Source of the DNA: Ectocarpus siliculosus
Lineage: Eukaryota > Sar > Phaeophyceae > Ectocarpales > Ectocarpaceae
Reading direction: 5' to 3'
NCBI GenBank assembly: GCA_000310025.1
Contig: FN648941.1
Location: forward strand, 1 to 17,996
Length of the DNA stretch: 17,996 nt
The position numbers and the translations under genes are program-made. Of this stretch, positions 8,843-17,996 are shown in pieces. A model generated the notes under the pieces. That model saw only the letters and a program-made list of their open reading frames with translations, was not told where the DNA came from and did no database searches. Each line of letters opens with the position of its first letter. Position 1 is the stretch's first letter.

Positions 8843-10899
8843 CTAACAAATCATGTTTAGATCCAATGAGACGAAAAGACGAAACTCCTCGTCTTTCGTC
8901 TTCACCTTCCGTGCCATGTACGCGCTCGGCCCCACGCTTTGCCCGCTCGCGCTTTGTTCATCTCCGTCCCCGTGACCATGACCATGCTGCTCTTCCCCTC
9001 CTCCCCCTTCACCGCTTTCCCGGCCACCGCCGGCACCGTTATCTTCCTCCTCCTCCTCCTCCACCACCACCTCCTCCTCATCGCCGTCGGCGCAGTGAAC
9101 ATCTACCGACCAGGAATACACCTCTTCGTATTCATACACCTCTTCGTATTCTCCCTCCCTGTCCTCCCTCTCCCCGCCCTCCCCGGCGGACAAGGAGGAA
9201 GAAGACTCCCGCAGCGCCGGCACCAGAGCCTCCTCCAAGAGCGCCATCCCCTCGGGGGTGGAAGGGTGAATGTGCGACACTACCACGAACCAGCCTCCCG
9301 GGGCTACGACCCGCGCGGCTTCGAGGCAAATCTCCCTGCAAAACCCAAGGACAAGACAGTGCAAAAACGAGAGCGCATGCCGCGCGAGGCGAGAGGGGAA
9401 GATAAAGAGAAACGTGGGGTGAGGATAGCAAAGCAGTATCAGATGATACTATGGTGCATCGATCATTGGGGTGGCAACGATGACAGCCGAGACGTCGCAC
9501 GGGGAAAATCCCGGTACCGCTCAGACTATGAAAATGTGGCATGAATCGCCGCCAAATCAGGTATTTGCGTATTTCGTTGGCCTTGTTTCGCACGCGCAGT
9601 TTCACCTTTCCCCCGTGTCTGAAAGACGGGGTCGTAACTTGCCCGCTGTCTCTGGAGTGCGGAGAGACGATTTCACCGTCGGACGTGGATCAGGCCAGTC
9701 GGAAACGCCAACTGCCGAGTCTGGCTAGGGGCATGCAATGACACAAGGCCTTGATACGAGAGTGATGTTTTGCAAGAGAAAAAACACGTTGCGTTATGCA
9801 ACAGCGCGAACTCTGAGGGTACCAACCAAAGATGCCGCAAAAAGGAGAAAGAGTATGGCAGTAATTTTCAACTCCCATGGGAACAAACCTCTTAGCCGGA
9901 ACGTAGACAAAACCAGCAGGGAGACCCTACCTTACCTGTTCGCTCCTCGAATAACTAAACAAAAACATATCGAAGGCAGTGACCTGCTGGAGGGCATCAT
10001 TGCCCGCATATGTGGGGGGCATTCTTGCCCGCACATGTACCTGGCGTTTTCCTGGCCGGCGTCGTCGCAGAGCATCGCGTCCACGGCCCCCTTGTCCACC
10101 ACGAGGTCAAACGAGCCGTCCTCGAACGGGAGATCCCGCGCGTCCAGAACCTGACAACAACAAAAAAAATAGCAAGGAAACAATCGGAGTTCGTTTCCGA
10201 AGATCTTACAATACTCATGTGTAAGGGGGAAACGCTGTCGCGGGTACCAGAGTGGTTGAGCAATCGCTACAAAAAACAACCAGGAGATTACGATGTGTTC
10301 TGCTGTAGCGAGCTCGGGAACCACTGGGCTAGTGGGGATGGCCGCCCGTCGTTCGCACAGCCAGCACGCACGCGTACAACAGCCGTCTTCTCGGAGGAGA
10401 TTCGCACTCACTTCAATCTAGTAACACAGGCAGCTAGTTGCGCCGCTCCAGACAGAATGCATTGCGGGAAAACACGGCGAGATGCCTAGCCTATTGACGA
10501 AGCGCCTGTTCGCCGATATGCAGTCACACCCACATCGAGCGCATCAAGGCATTATCAGGGCCTCACTCGCTCGATATCGAGTGCACCGTGGTATTCTACC
10601 GTCCCTTTTCGGAACAGGTCCAAGTACTCGACAACCAACAACCTGTCCCACGTCAAGCCGTCATCGTCATTGGTGCGCATCCGTAAAGATTGGGCTTCTC
10701 GGTCAGGCAACCAGGCACCTCTTCTGTCGCCGCCATACAAAACGAACCACGGCCCCCAAAACATAACCGCCGTGGAGCTCACGCACAGCAACAGCGAGCG
10801 GCACGCACCTGAAAGTCGACACCCGCATCAAGTCTCTTGCGGTCGCAGCTCCGGGCTTCCAACAAGAGCCTCTCGATCACGGTGGGAGAAAAGTCGAAG
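8843..10899 (-). CDS. METTL13/EEF1AKMT-like SAM-dependent methyltransferase, 5' partial, three exons
   Basis: Three exons join in phase on the minus strand: 10899-10809, 10150-10041 and 9335-8843 (stop TAG at 8843-8845). The junctions are CAG|GTGCGT to TTGTCAG|GTT (phase 0), then CCAG|GTACAT to TTTTGCAG|GG (phase 2, completing an Arg codon). Exon 1 carries FDFSPTVIERLL, the strand after motif I with its acidic residue and a following helix. Exon 2 carries VLDARDLPFEDGSFDLVVDKGAVDAML in the region of motifs II-III; the D-K-G-x-x-D-A signature is typical of the METTL13, EEF1AKMT4 and CSKMT group. Exon 3 carries EAARVVAPGGWFVVVSH (post-II helix and PGG turn) and ends with an AYMARK strand. Members of this group use SAM to methylate protein lysines or termini, often on eEF1A; the substrate here cannot be told. 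About 230 residues are visible. A long Glu/Gly/His low-complexity insert sits before the last strand. Exon 1 opens with an acceptor CTGCAG, so at least one upstream exon with the GxGxS motif I is missing from this model. Confidence 0.82.
9037..9153 (-). repeat. Low-complexity coding tract with an 18-bp tandem duplication
   Basis: Inside the last methyltransferase exon, a (TCC)n-type microsatellite near 9045-9080 encodes a run of Glu and Val on the minus strand. Around 9118-9153 the motif CACCTCTTCGTATTC occurs twice 18 bp apart and gives a duplicated YEEVYEYEEVY-type peptide. The tract stays in frame. It probably forms a disordered acidic loop inserted into the catalytic fold. Confidence 0.7.
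9336..10040 (-). other. Intron 2 of the methyltransferase gene
   Basis: This 705-nt intron runs from donor GTACAT to acceptor GGTTTTGCAG on the minus strand and interrupts an Arg codon (phase 2). Stop codons occur in the exon frames on both sides inside it. No internal gene or mobile element was recognised. Confidence 0.75.
10151..10808 (-). other. Intron 1 (of those visible) of the methyltransferase gene
   Basis: This 658-nt intron runs from donor GTGCGT to a pyrimidine-rich acceptor TTGTTGTTGTCAG on the minus strand, in phase 0 between Gln and Val. Open reading frames inside it show no recognisable domain. Confidence 0.75.
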
Positions 10900-11296
10900 C
10901 TGCAGGCGTGATGCGCGGGCGGGAATCGATCAGCTTCAACATCAGCAGAGGGGGGGGGAAGAGGCGGGAGCATGTTTTTCTACCGGATACGGACACACAA
11001 CAAAAAACAAAAAAAAAACGCCACTAAATAAAATGTGTACCACCAGCGTGAGAGCGGGTGCGATAACACAAGCGTGTGCGATCGATTCTAAAAAAGATCG
11101 ATTGCTCCGCGACCAAGAGGGTGGTACCGACACTCGACCGGCAAGGTGCAAGGAAAGCCATAGTAGCTCTCGACCGAGGTCGTTCTACAACAATGCGTGC
11201 CGTCGTTGGTAGCCTTTCCGTTGTGGAGCCATCCCCAGCTGGACAAACGACCCCACGCTTGAGCATTTGAACGCGCATTTACTGCAGTCCCACGCT

Positions 11297-11334
11297 ACGT
11301 AGTCTATTTGCCGCAGACGTAGTCTATTTGCCGC
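11297..11334 (+). repeat. 20-bp tandem repeat, two copies
   Basis: ACGTAGTCTATTTGCCGCAG is repeated once with a 20-bp period; the second copy ends in CCGCCA. Confidence 0.85.
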
Positions 11335-11537
11335 CAACAGACTATCTAGCATTCTGTGGGGGTATGTACCAAAAACTGCGGAACATCGGCAACAAACACC
11401 CAGGCAATCGTAGAGAAACGAGCGACTCCATGGCTACCAGTTTCGTGCATGTCTACTGCAGTGTCGTTTGTCGCCATATCAACCGACCCTTGCTTGCAAA
11501 ATGCACAGAGGTGTCTCACGTAGTACAGGGACTATGG

Positions 11538-11610
11538 GGGTCATATTGTACTTTACAGCATGAGATACCACGGGGGGTTCATATTGTACAGCATTAGATA
11601 CCACGGGTGT
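11538..11610 (+). repeat. Two-copy tandem repeat of about 38 bp
   Basis: GTCATATTGTACTTTACAGCATGAGATACCACGGGG is followed by TTCATATTGTACAGCATTAGATACCACGGG; the second copy lacks a few central bases. Confidence 0.75.
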
Positions 11611-12267
11611 GGTATCTGACGCGACTCACAGCAATTCCTTTCTCTGTGCACATGCCTTGTGCGAAGGAAGGCGTCAACAAGAACATGCACCCGCGACGCG
11701 ATTTGCGAGACGCGTATGTGCGCAAGCGTGTAAGACAGTGCAAGCATGCGAACGTGACATACGCTACACGCGCGCCAACAGAGACTGACCGCTGTTCTGC
11801 TGTCATGCGGGTCTTTTTCCTCTCGTTGCCGTTCGACAATTTTTTGTACTAAATTGTAGGCTGCTGCTGTATTCCGTGCGTGCGGGTGTGATGAGTGCGG
11901 GTGCATATACATACGAGGCAGCCTTCACCTGAGATTGCGATGCCCGGGAAATGTTGCGCCCGATTACTCCCGAGTGTGTGCCTCGAGTGTGTGCCTTGAC
12001 CTGCTGTCCTAATGAGGCTGAGGTCTGTACCCTCTATTTAGCGGCCGGCTGGGTCACGTCTTTTTTCTGGTTGGGATGGACCTCCACATGTTTTCCCGCC
12101 AATCCGAACCGCATCAAAATATCGACTCCCGTCGGCGCAGCGGGAAGGCAAGCGGTGGCATCCGGTGCTAAATGTCGACATTACATGTCGTGGCGCGTGT
12201 GGTGTGGTTTCCCATCTCCCATCTACGGCCCAGAGGCGCGGCGGCTAACAAGATATGAACGTATACG

Positions 12268-12293
12268 GGGGCGCCGTTGGGGGCGCCGTTGAT
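12268..12293 (+). repeat. Short GGGGGCGCCGTT tandem repeat
   Basis: GGGGGCGCCGTT occurs twice in a row. Confidence 0.75.
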
Positions 12294-13250
12294 GAACACG
12301 GATGACAGTCCCGCGCGCACAAAAAAAAGTGCAAAATCATCACCATCCAGCCATCCGTGTCACATGCCGCACGCAACGCATGCAGTCACTCTGCCATGAA
12401 CAAAAGCTAGCACTCGCCTAGGTGGAGTTGCCCGTAGTGTAATTAATAGTGCGTAAGAGGACGTGAAATGTCGTCACCAAGGCTGCAAATGTCAACATCA
12501 CAATGCGCCAATGGTTTCAGTCGACAGCAGCAGAACATCTTGGTGTGTCCACGTGAAGGATCTTCCGGGCTGCCTTTCACGGCCCACAGATCTGCCTATT
12601 ACGCAATCCTGGCAGCGTCGACATCCTGACAGGGTTCCTGCCCGTGGGCGTTTGAGGGACTGATTACCTTCCCACGGTGTCACAGCGTCCGTGCAGGGTA
12701 TATTTGCCCGCAAGGTCCACACAGGGGTAGCCGAATGGCTACAGGTGTTGGTGTTGTGTTGTTGCTGTGACAGCAACATTGCTGGTGGGGTTCTTCTTGG
12801 TGCTCGTGTTGTTCGTCGTTCGTCGTGTGTTGACATCCGTCTGTTTACCCAGTCACCCGCGCGCGCGAAGGACTCAACGGTTTCACATGACCATGTGTGA
12901 TACCATATTGGTTGTTCGTCACCGACCAACCACGGACGGACGCCGGCGGAAGAGGCGGGAGCGCGATCGCATCGACTTACACCTGCAACAAGGTTGTCAC
13001 ATCAACGACAGAAAACGTTCTAATAGGTACAGTAGGTAGTACTTGAATTCCTTCTCGCCCCGTCCTCATTTCCCATTCATTTTCTTCACAGAATTCCAAC
13101 GACGATTTCTTGTGTCCGTGGCTTACGAGATTACATCTCTTCAACGGGAGCCTGCGGTCTGGATAGAAGTTTTTATTTCCAGATCGTACTTCGCAACGTA
13201 CCGGGCGTGGGGGGCTTGCCCATCCGATCTCTAGACTACACACAATTCCA

Positions 13251-13552
13251 CAAATCTCCCACACTGCTGACAGTTTTCCCAAACGACCCATTCATCCATG
13301 GGACTCCCATGGGTCACCAATGGGTCACCCATGGGCCGCCCACGGGCTCTTCATGGGCTCTTCATGGACTGCCGATGGGTCACCCATGGGCGGCCCATGA
13401 AGTGCCCATGAAGTGCCCACCGCGGGCACTTCAACCTAGAACTTCGCCACCGGCATATCAACCTAGAACTTCGCCACCTGCACATCAACCTAGAACTTAG
13501 CAACCAGCGCCAACCTAGCACGTATCGTGTGGGCTTGGGGTTAGGGCTAGGG
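13251..13552 (+). mobile_element. Half copy (left arm) of the CCCATGGG inverted-repeat element
   Basis: It starts with the same terminus (CTCCCACACTGCTGACAGTT), continues through CCCATGGG-type palindromes and three tandem about 29-bp units beginning TCAACCTAGAACTTCGCCAC, then TAGCACGTATCGTGTGGGCT, and ends at GGGGTTAGGGCTAGGG. The right arm is absent; the sequence becomes unrelated immediately after the telomere-like tract. Confidence 0.75.
13434..13525 (+). repeat. Tandem array of about three 29-bp units
   Basis: Units start with (T)CAACCTAGAACTT and repeat roughly every 29 bp, the last degenerate (CCAACCTAGCACG). A more diverged version lies at 1121-1200 in the intact element copy. Confidence 0.7.
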
Positions 13553-13669
13553 TACCAATGTACAATGCCGTGTCAATTATCCAAACTCAAGGACTTGTTT
13601 GTTGTGTGACGGAAAGAGAGGCTCTGATTTGGGGTGGATCTCGTGACTTGAGTGGGTCTCACTAGGCAT

Positions 13670-13699
13670 GTGCTTGTGGCAATTCGTGGCCACAAGCCC
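13670..13699. repeat. Short inverted repeat GCTTGTGGC / GCCACAAGC
   Basis: Arms of 9 bp around an 8-nt spacer, in an otherwise featureless stretch. The role is unknown and it may be chance. Confidence 0.5.
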
Positions 13700-14109
13700 A
13701 TGGCTGTGTGTATGAGAAGGAAGTCACGTTTTCAAGAATGATTACCAAAAGCTACCGACCTGATGGAAGCAGCCCCTCGATCAGTACCGAGTTCGAAGAT
13801 GCGCGCTTGAACAGCGGTAGAGAGAGCCTAGAAGAAGGCTTGTGGAGCGTGGAAACGGTCTCCAGTCGTGGATACGGTATGCACTTTGATTGTCGCTGAG
13901 CACTGGAATGCCAACAGAGGAGTGGGCTTCATGGGGCAGCACGAAGCCCGAGACAAGGGGTTCCGCAATTGTGCAGAACTGTCAACACCACCTTATGGGA
14001 ACGACGCTAATCCCGAAGGGTGCAACTCCCTGTAACCGTAAACTATGTAACCGTAATAGTTGTTCCGGTCTCCGTTGAATCACCAACTACAGCACTAGAG
14101 GACAGAAAG

Positions 14110-14140
14110 CCCCCCCCGCCCATTGGGGGCGGGGGGGGGC
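14110..14140. repeat. GC-only inverted repeat with opposing C-run and G-run
   Basis: CCCCCCCCGCCC, a short ATT loop and GGGGGCGGGGGGGGG follow one another. The arms can pair as a very stable hairpin, and the G-strand could instead form a quadruplex. Confidence 0.75.
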
Positions 14141-14505
14141 ACAATCGGAAGAGAGTTGAGGATACGAGGAGATGACGTGGTAAGAGGGTGGTATGAATGA
14201 TTGATCGTGAATAGGAAGTCATAGACCGATACATTCTGCGGCATGGAGGCATGAAGAGAAATATGGATACCCTCTGAACGTGGCAAGGTTGGTACCAACC
14301 GAAGATGGTACAGTCCGTGGAGACGGTAACGCTCATTCAGCTCTGACCAGGTATTTTGTAGGTGTAGAGCATGGGTGCACGGTAAGGAAGAAATGATGTA
14401 TGTACTTCTGGCATTATGATGTGCAGAAGACTCACCCACGTCAAGTGCAAGTGGGCACCGTGGGGATTCACTGGCATCCCCCCCACTGAACTAGCTGTGG
14501 ATGTC

Positions 14506-14799
14506 GGGTCTCCCACACTTTCTACAGTTTTCCCAAACCACCCATGAGACTCCCATGGGTCACCCATGGGTCACCCATGGGCACCCCGGTAGGCCCATAC
14601 GCAGTCCATGGGTGCCCCATGGGCATGCCCATGCCCATGCGCATGGGCATACCTATGGGCAGCCCATATAGGCCGCCCATGGGCAACCCATGGGAAGCCC
14701 ATGGGCGGCCAATGAGAGCCCTTTAACCGAACCAGTGCACTCCTAAACAGTAGATTATCTGCTTTGGAACGGGCACTCAAACGGCTATAACAACCCTAA
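14506..14799 (+). mobile_element. Half copy (right arm, inverted) of the CCCATGGG inverted-repeat element
   Basis: It starts with the terminus TCTCCCACACTTTCTACAGT and a CCCATGGGTCA array with exact 11-bp phase near 14552-14574. It then carries CAGTGCACTCCTAAACAG, GGAACGGGCACT and ACGGCTATAACAACCCTAAG, the reverse complement of the right arm of the intact copy (1240-1488). It stops where the telomere-like core would begin. Confidence 0.75.
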
Positions 14800-15488
14800 G
14801 AGAGGATAGAGCGGGCGGGCGCTAATCCCCCAAATTGTGGACTCATACCGACCCAGCAACATCCACCAATAATGACCGTGCTCACATTGCGGCACTTGCA
14901 AGCTGAGGTACGTTTAAGGGCAAATTTAGAGCACTACTGCTGTGCACTATGTTCTCAAGCGTGCCCCGCACGCAAAACAATTCCAGTACGTTCCGGCAAC
15001 CCTTGCACTGATTTGCGTCTAAGCGATGGCATCTAACTTTTTGCCATGTCCTACGATACAACTATCTATGTAGTTCTTTTACAGTGATACTTAAGCACTG
15101 AATGGAACATTCACTTCTGGAAGATTCAGAGAAAACTGAAAATACCAACTAGTATGTAAGTGAAAATGCAGTATATGAACGTTGAAATCTATTTCCGGTA
15201 CGAACCTCGGACCTACAGTAACATGACATAGCCAACAGGATATGCAGCCATGACGAAGTACAAACACCAGAACCCAATGGACGGAACTATATAACTCGAT
15301 GTCGGCTCATCATGCAGTACAGTCAGAAAAAACGAGCAGCTCTTCGAAACCCCTATCTGCTGTACGCGAAGCAGTGATGACCAACACCTCACATCTTTGA
15401 GAATGTGTACGCCGAAACTACTTTAAGCCAACACTCTGGCATAAGCGATGTAATGCTACTGCTATAGCGGTGGCGTCGCCTCGCCGCA
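14800..15488. other. Spacer / 3' flank of the Root_cap-like gene
   Basis: No ORF of note and no repeat was recognised. The right part probably includes the 3' UTR of the minus-strand gene ending at 15489. Confidence 0.55.
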
Positions 15489-17996
15489 TCACTTCTGGTG
15501 TAGAAGAGCGAAGTCCATCCCCAGGGGACCGGACACACGGTAGTCCTCGGGAGTCCCGCGGTAGGCGTCGTCGCCTTCCATCACGGCGTGCCCATCCTCG
15601 TCGTTAACAGGGCGGGCCGTCTCTCCCAGAATTCCGGTCAACCCTTCGTTCTCGAGGGACAGACCTGTGAGGCCGACGTCCATCTGCCACACGTCGAGGT
15701 CGGGGAGAACGCGACCGTCCCAGTCAACCTCATCCCCGTCCTGGTGCCCGATGCCGACGTTGAGCCGCACGACGACCGCCGGCGTGACGATCTGGTATAT
15801 GGCGTGGGACGACTGGACGTCCGTGAGGCCCTTCTCGTTGATGTATTCGGTGCACCTGGTGTGGTCAATCGGTGACACGGGCCACGACATGTGGAATGAA
15901 CCGCGGTTCATGCATGACCGATATCGAGTGAAACGATCAACGTCGTGAACAGGTTATACTTCGAAAGCCTACTTTACACACGCAAGAATGAGATCACCAC
16001 CATGTTGCCTCACTCACGTGTAAGGTGACCACAAAGCAATGCCATGACTATATGTGACTGCAGTCCGTTTATTATGGAATGGGTGTTGTACCAGAACGTG
16101 GTCTTGTCGGCGGTGACAGGGCAAAAAAGTGGGGTGGTGTCGGTTCACGGAACAGATGAACGTCACCTTCGCGCCCCAAGCCTGCAGTGGAAGAGACAGC
16201 TTTTGGGGGTGCCCTACAGTAGTCTCCCCAGTTCGCACACGATATCACTACGATCGATAGCCTATACACATCGGGACAGCGCGTTCAACTACTGTTGTAG
16301 TATGCATACATGTACGACTCCTTCGACGAATTCTCTCTCGACGATGGTGATTGAACCATGCGCAAACGCGCCACGCACGTACAATATCGTGCTCCGAACA
16401 CAGAAAATCTCTGTCCTTTCATCTGTTCAATGACGGCACCCTTCCTCTGCGGTGCTTTGCACGCTGCTGCCAAGTGCGGAGCAACTCACCAATCGTGGGC
16501 TGCCATGTCCGTGAAGCTCAAAACCCAATCTTCGAAGGACTGGGCACGTAGTTTGCGCCTCGCCAGATTGGCTTCGTAGTGGCGGGCCCAGATCTTGTGC
16601 CCGCCGAACTGCCAGCATTGTACCGGGAGGTTGTCCGCGGACACTTGGATGCCGCCAGGTAGGATCTCGCCCCTGGATCAAACAGAGAATATCATGTGCA
16701 CGCGGGTGCGGGCGATGATGGTGACTGGTTCTGAGTCGTCACGCTGCGATCGGAGGAGTCTGACTGATGCAACGGGTGTACAGTACAGTAATCCAATGCC
16801 AACTTCTACCGGACTCTGCTCGGAGCCATGGTGCTGTCTGGCCAAGAAGCTGGTTAACGGGGCATATGCATAGGACACTTACTGCAACCACAACGCAGTC
16901 CTCCAGGTAAGGCTGGCAGTACCTGGTTGGTTGCAGTAGCCCGGCGTTCTTCTCGCCATCCACGGTGACGCTAAGTCCGCCGTTTGCCAGGCATGGCGTC
17001 GGGATTCCGTCGGGGCAGCCGTCGTTCATGTCCGTCGAGTAGGGGTTCGTCACCTGAGTCGATCGTTTTTCGTGTGTAACCGTGGGTGTGAACAGGTAGG
17101 TTCTCCGAGATCATTACGGTCATCGAACGGTCACCTGGATGGCGCTGGATATCCGTCTAAACAATCACATTCCACGCCCGACAATTTCCCACTCGTTGTA
17201 CCAACACATTATTGACGCCCCGTTCACGAGTGATATCGATGTGGTTGACACATACAAAGGATTTGAGATGGGTTGGCACGACCGGAGGACGTGATTCCCG
17301 CGAGTGGGCCAGGTGATCGATCAGATGGTGGGTTCATTCCATCTAAGCGTGGGGAAGGTCTTCATTCCTACCATGCACGAACCTAAGCGCGCGACGCGGA
17401 AAGTGAACGAGAGACCGAAAGGGAGAGGTGGCAGCGAATGTGTAGGGAGTTTCATTGCGAGTGAACATCACGGGTAGTGGAAGACGACGCATGACGCGCG
17501 AGTTGATGCACGACTACTGTAGCTGGGAGAGCCCTGTCCTACGCAAGAAGACGGTGCCCTTGGGCGTGATGGTCAGGCCGAAATCGAAGACCGAAGTTTC
17601 AGTCAAACGTGCTTTCGAAACACTGATGAGGGGTTGCCCCACGACTAACAGCTCCGCCTGCTGCGTTGCTGCATCGACGGTCGTACCTCGAGAACCAGAG
17701 AATGTCCCTCAGAAATGATCGAGAGGCCGGTGACCAGCTGGCGATCAGGAAACTCTTCGGGGAGAGGCGCCGTGAGCCGCACGTTCACGTGCAGATCCAT
17801 GTCGGGGTCCTTAACGAAGGAGTACCACTCACCGTCGACGCCGAACCAGTCGATACTCTGGCCGAGCAGGCCCTTCATATGGGGGTCATCGCAGATGTGG
17901 CTACCTTTAGGGCAGATGACACCTACAGTACGTACGGGCGCGCGCGGAGGGACGGGGGTCGTGACGATGTCGATGGCGTTTCTGTTCAACTTACAG
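15489..17996 (-). CDS. vWD-like / Root_cap-family protein, 5' partial, four visible exons
   Basis: Four minus-strand exons join in phase: about 17989 (or beyond the edge) to 17687, 17053-16923, 16672-16490 and 15855-15489 (stop TGA at 15489-15491). The junctions are CTCGAG|GTACGA to GACTCAG|GTG (phase 0), ACCAG|GTACTG to GATCCAG|GGG (phase 2, Arg) and GATTG|GTGAGT to CACCAG|GTG (phase 2, Trp). They give 327 residues from 17989. The first exon has CDDPHMKG, then WFGVDGEWYSFVKDPDMDLHVNV, the pattern of the vWD-like half of plant root-cap and LEA-related proteins. The last exon has AVVVRLNVG, GLTGILGETARPV and VMEGDDAYRG, matching the Root_cap signature (eGVLGqTYrPd ... vmgG.d.Y). Plant relatives are extracellular and of unknown biochemical role. 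The start and any signal peptide lie to the right of the window; the in-frame TTG at 17989 is not proposed as a real start. Codons are GC-rich at the third position, as expected of a real gene. Confidence 0.82.
15856..16489 (-). other. Intron 3 of the Root_cap-like gene
   Basis: This 634-nt intron has donor GTGAGT and acceptor CACACCAG on the minus strand, and interrupts a Trp codon (phase 2). Nothing else was recognised in it. Confidence 0.75.
16673..16922 (-). other. Intron 2 of the Root_cap-like gene
   Basis: This is a 250-nt intron with donor GTACTG and acceptor TTTGATCCAG. A strong second donor-like site (GCA|GTAAGT) lies 37 nt downstream near 16884-16886, but its phase does not match the next exon. 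The phase-2 site at 16921-16922 is therefore preferred. Confidence 0.7.
17054..17686 (-). other. Intron 1 (of those visible) of the Root_cap-like gene
   Basis: This is a 633-nt phase-0 intron with donor GTACGA and acceptor CGACTCAG on the minus strand. No mobile element or embedded gene was recognised in it. Confidence 0.7.

Larger units (their letters stand above)
10900..13242. other. Long region with no recognised gene upstream of the visible methyltransferase exons
   Basis: The missing 5' exon(s) of the methyltransferase should lie on the minus strand here or further right. I searched for a Gly-Cys-Gly type motif I and found none. Short tandem repeats at 11297, 11538 and 12268 and a G-run at 10950-10958 are the only clear features. 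A minus-strand open stretch of about 48 codons near 12034-12180 (containing VDILMRFGLAGKHVEV) looks protein-like but is unassigned. Confidence 0.45.
13553..14505. other. Segment between the two half copies of the inverted-repeat element
   Basis: No domain was recognised. A plus-strand frame at 13708-13899 is open but starts with GTG and is short. The GC hairpin at 14110-14140 lies here. Confidence 0.5.

Noticed and set aside
8866-9405. Plus-strand Pro-rich open frame of 179 codons
   Set aside because: It is the antisense shadow of the acidic low-complexity tract in the methyltransferase exon.
10555-10791. Minus-strand frame (LTWDRLLVVEYLDLF) as a further methyltransferase exon
   Set aside because: It lies inside the intron between two exons that already join in phase, and it does not match the expected motif order.
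12498-12929. Minus-strand open frame of 143 codons
   Set aside because: The composition looks random and there is no motif; frames on the opposite strand are also open.
15187-15256. Possible tRNA on the minus strand, prompted by GAGGTTCGTACC
   Set aside because: The T-arm stem does not pair and no acceptor stem can be drawn.

Overview
The window looks like a piece of a eukaryotic nuclear genome, most likely a stramenopile and plausibly a brown alga. The reasons are: two confident genes split by GT-AG introns, mostly about 630-705 nt long; moderate GC content; long gene-poor spacers with foldback and other repeats; and TTAGGG-type telomere-like tracts inside repeats. No prokaryotic gene organisation, rRNA, tRNA, CRISPR array or viral gene is seen. 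The taxonomic call is an inference from gene style, not from a diagnostic marker.

Genes. Two genes are well supported, both on the minus strand, and both lose their 5' part. (1) 8843-10899 is a SAM-dependent class I methyltransferase of the METTL13/EEF1AKMT4/CSKMT-like group. Three exons join in phase, but the exon with the glycine-rich SAM motif I was not found. (2) 15489 to the right edge is a four-exon gene for a secreted-type protein with a vWD-like 'DPH...G.DG.WY' segment and a C-terminal root-cap-family (Root_cap) domain; its N-terminus lies beyond the window. A third, weaker candidate at 3874-4380 (minus) is a two-exon, 102-residue reading with one TPR-like helix pair.

Repeats fill much of the rest. 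An about 495-bp terminal-inverted-repeat element (995-1488) has an 8-bp direct repeat on each side, CCCATGGG palindromes in both arms and a telomere-like core. Two half copies of it (13251-13552 and 14506-14799) stop at the telomere-like core. A second, different palindrome family (TTCCATGGA, about 10-bp phase) forms arrays between 6028 and 7084 with an outlier at 7359. A 721-bp foldback element with about 290-bp arms sits between TTAA target duplications (4566-5286). Smaller items are a perfect 26-bp hairpin (2090-2147), a 99-bp tandem duplication (3412-3617), and several short tandem repeats, G-runs and inverted repeats.

The two confident genes are not obviously related in function: one is an intracellular protein-methyltransferase type, the other an extracellular-type protein. 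They are separated by roughly 4.6 kb of repeat-rich DNA. Nothing suggests an operon or a cooperating system. The most unusual material in the window is the CCATGG-palindrome repeats and the telomere-like core of the inverted-repeat element.
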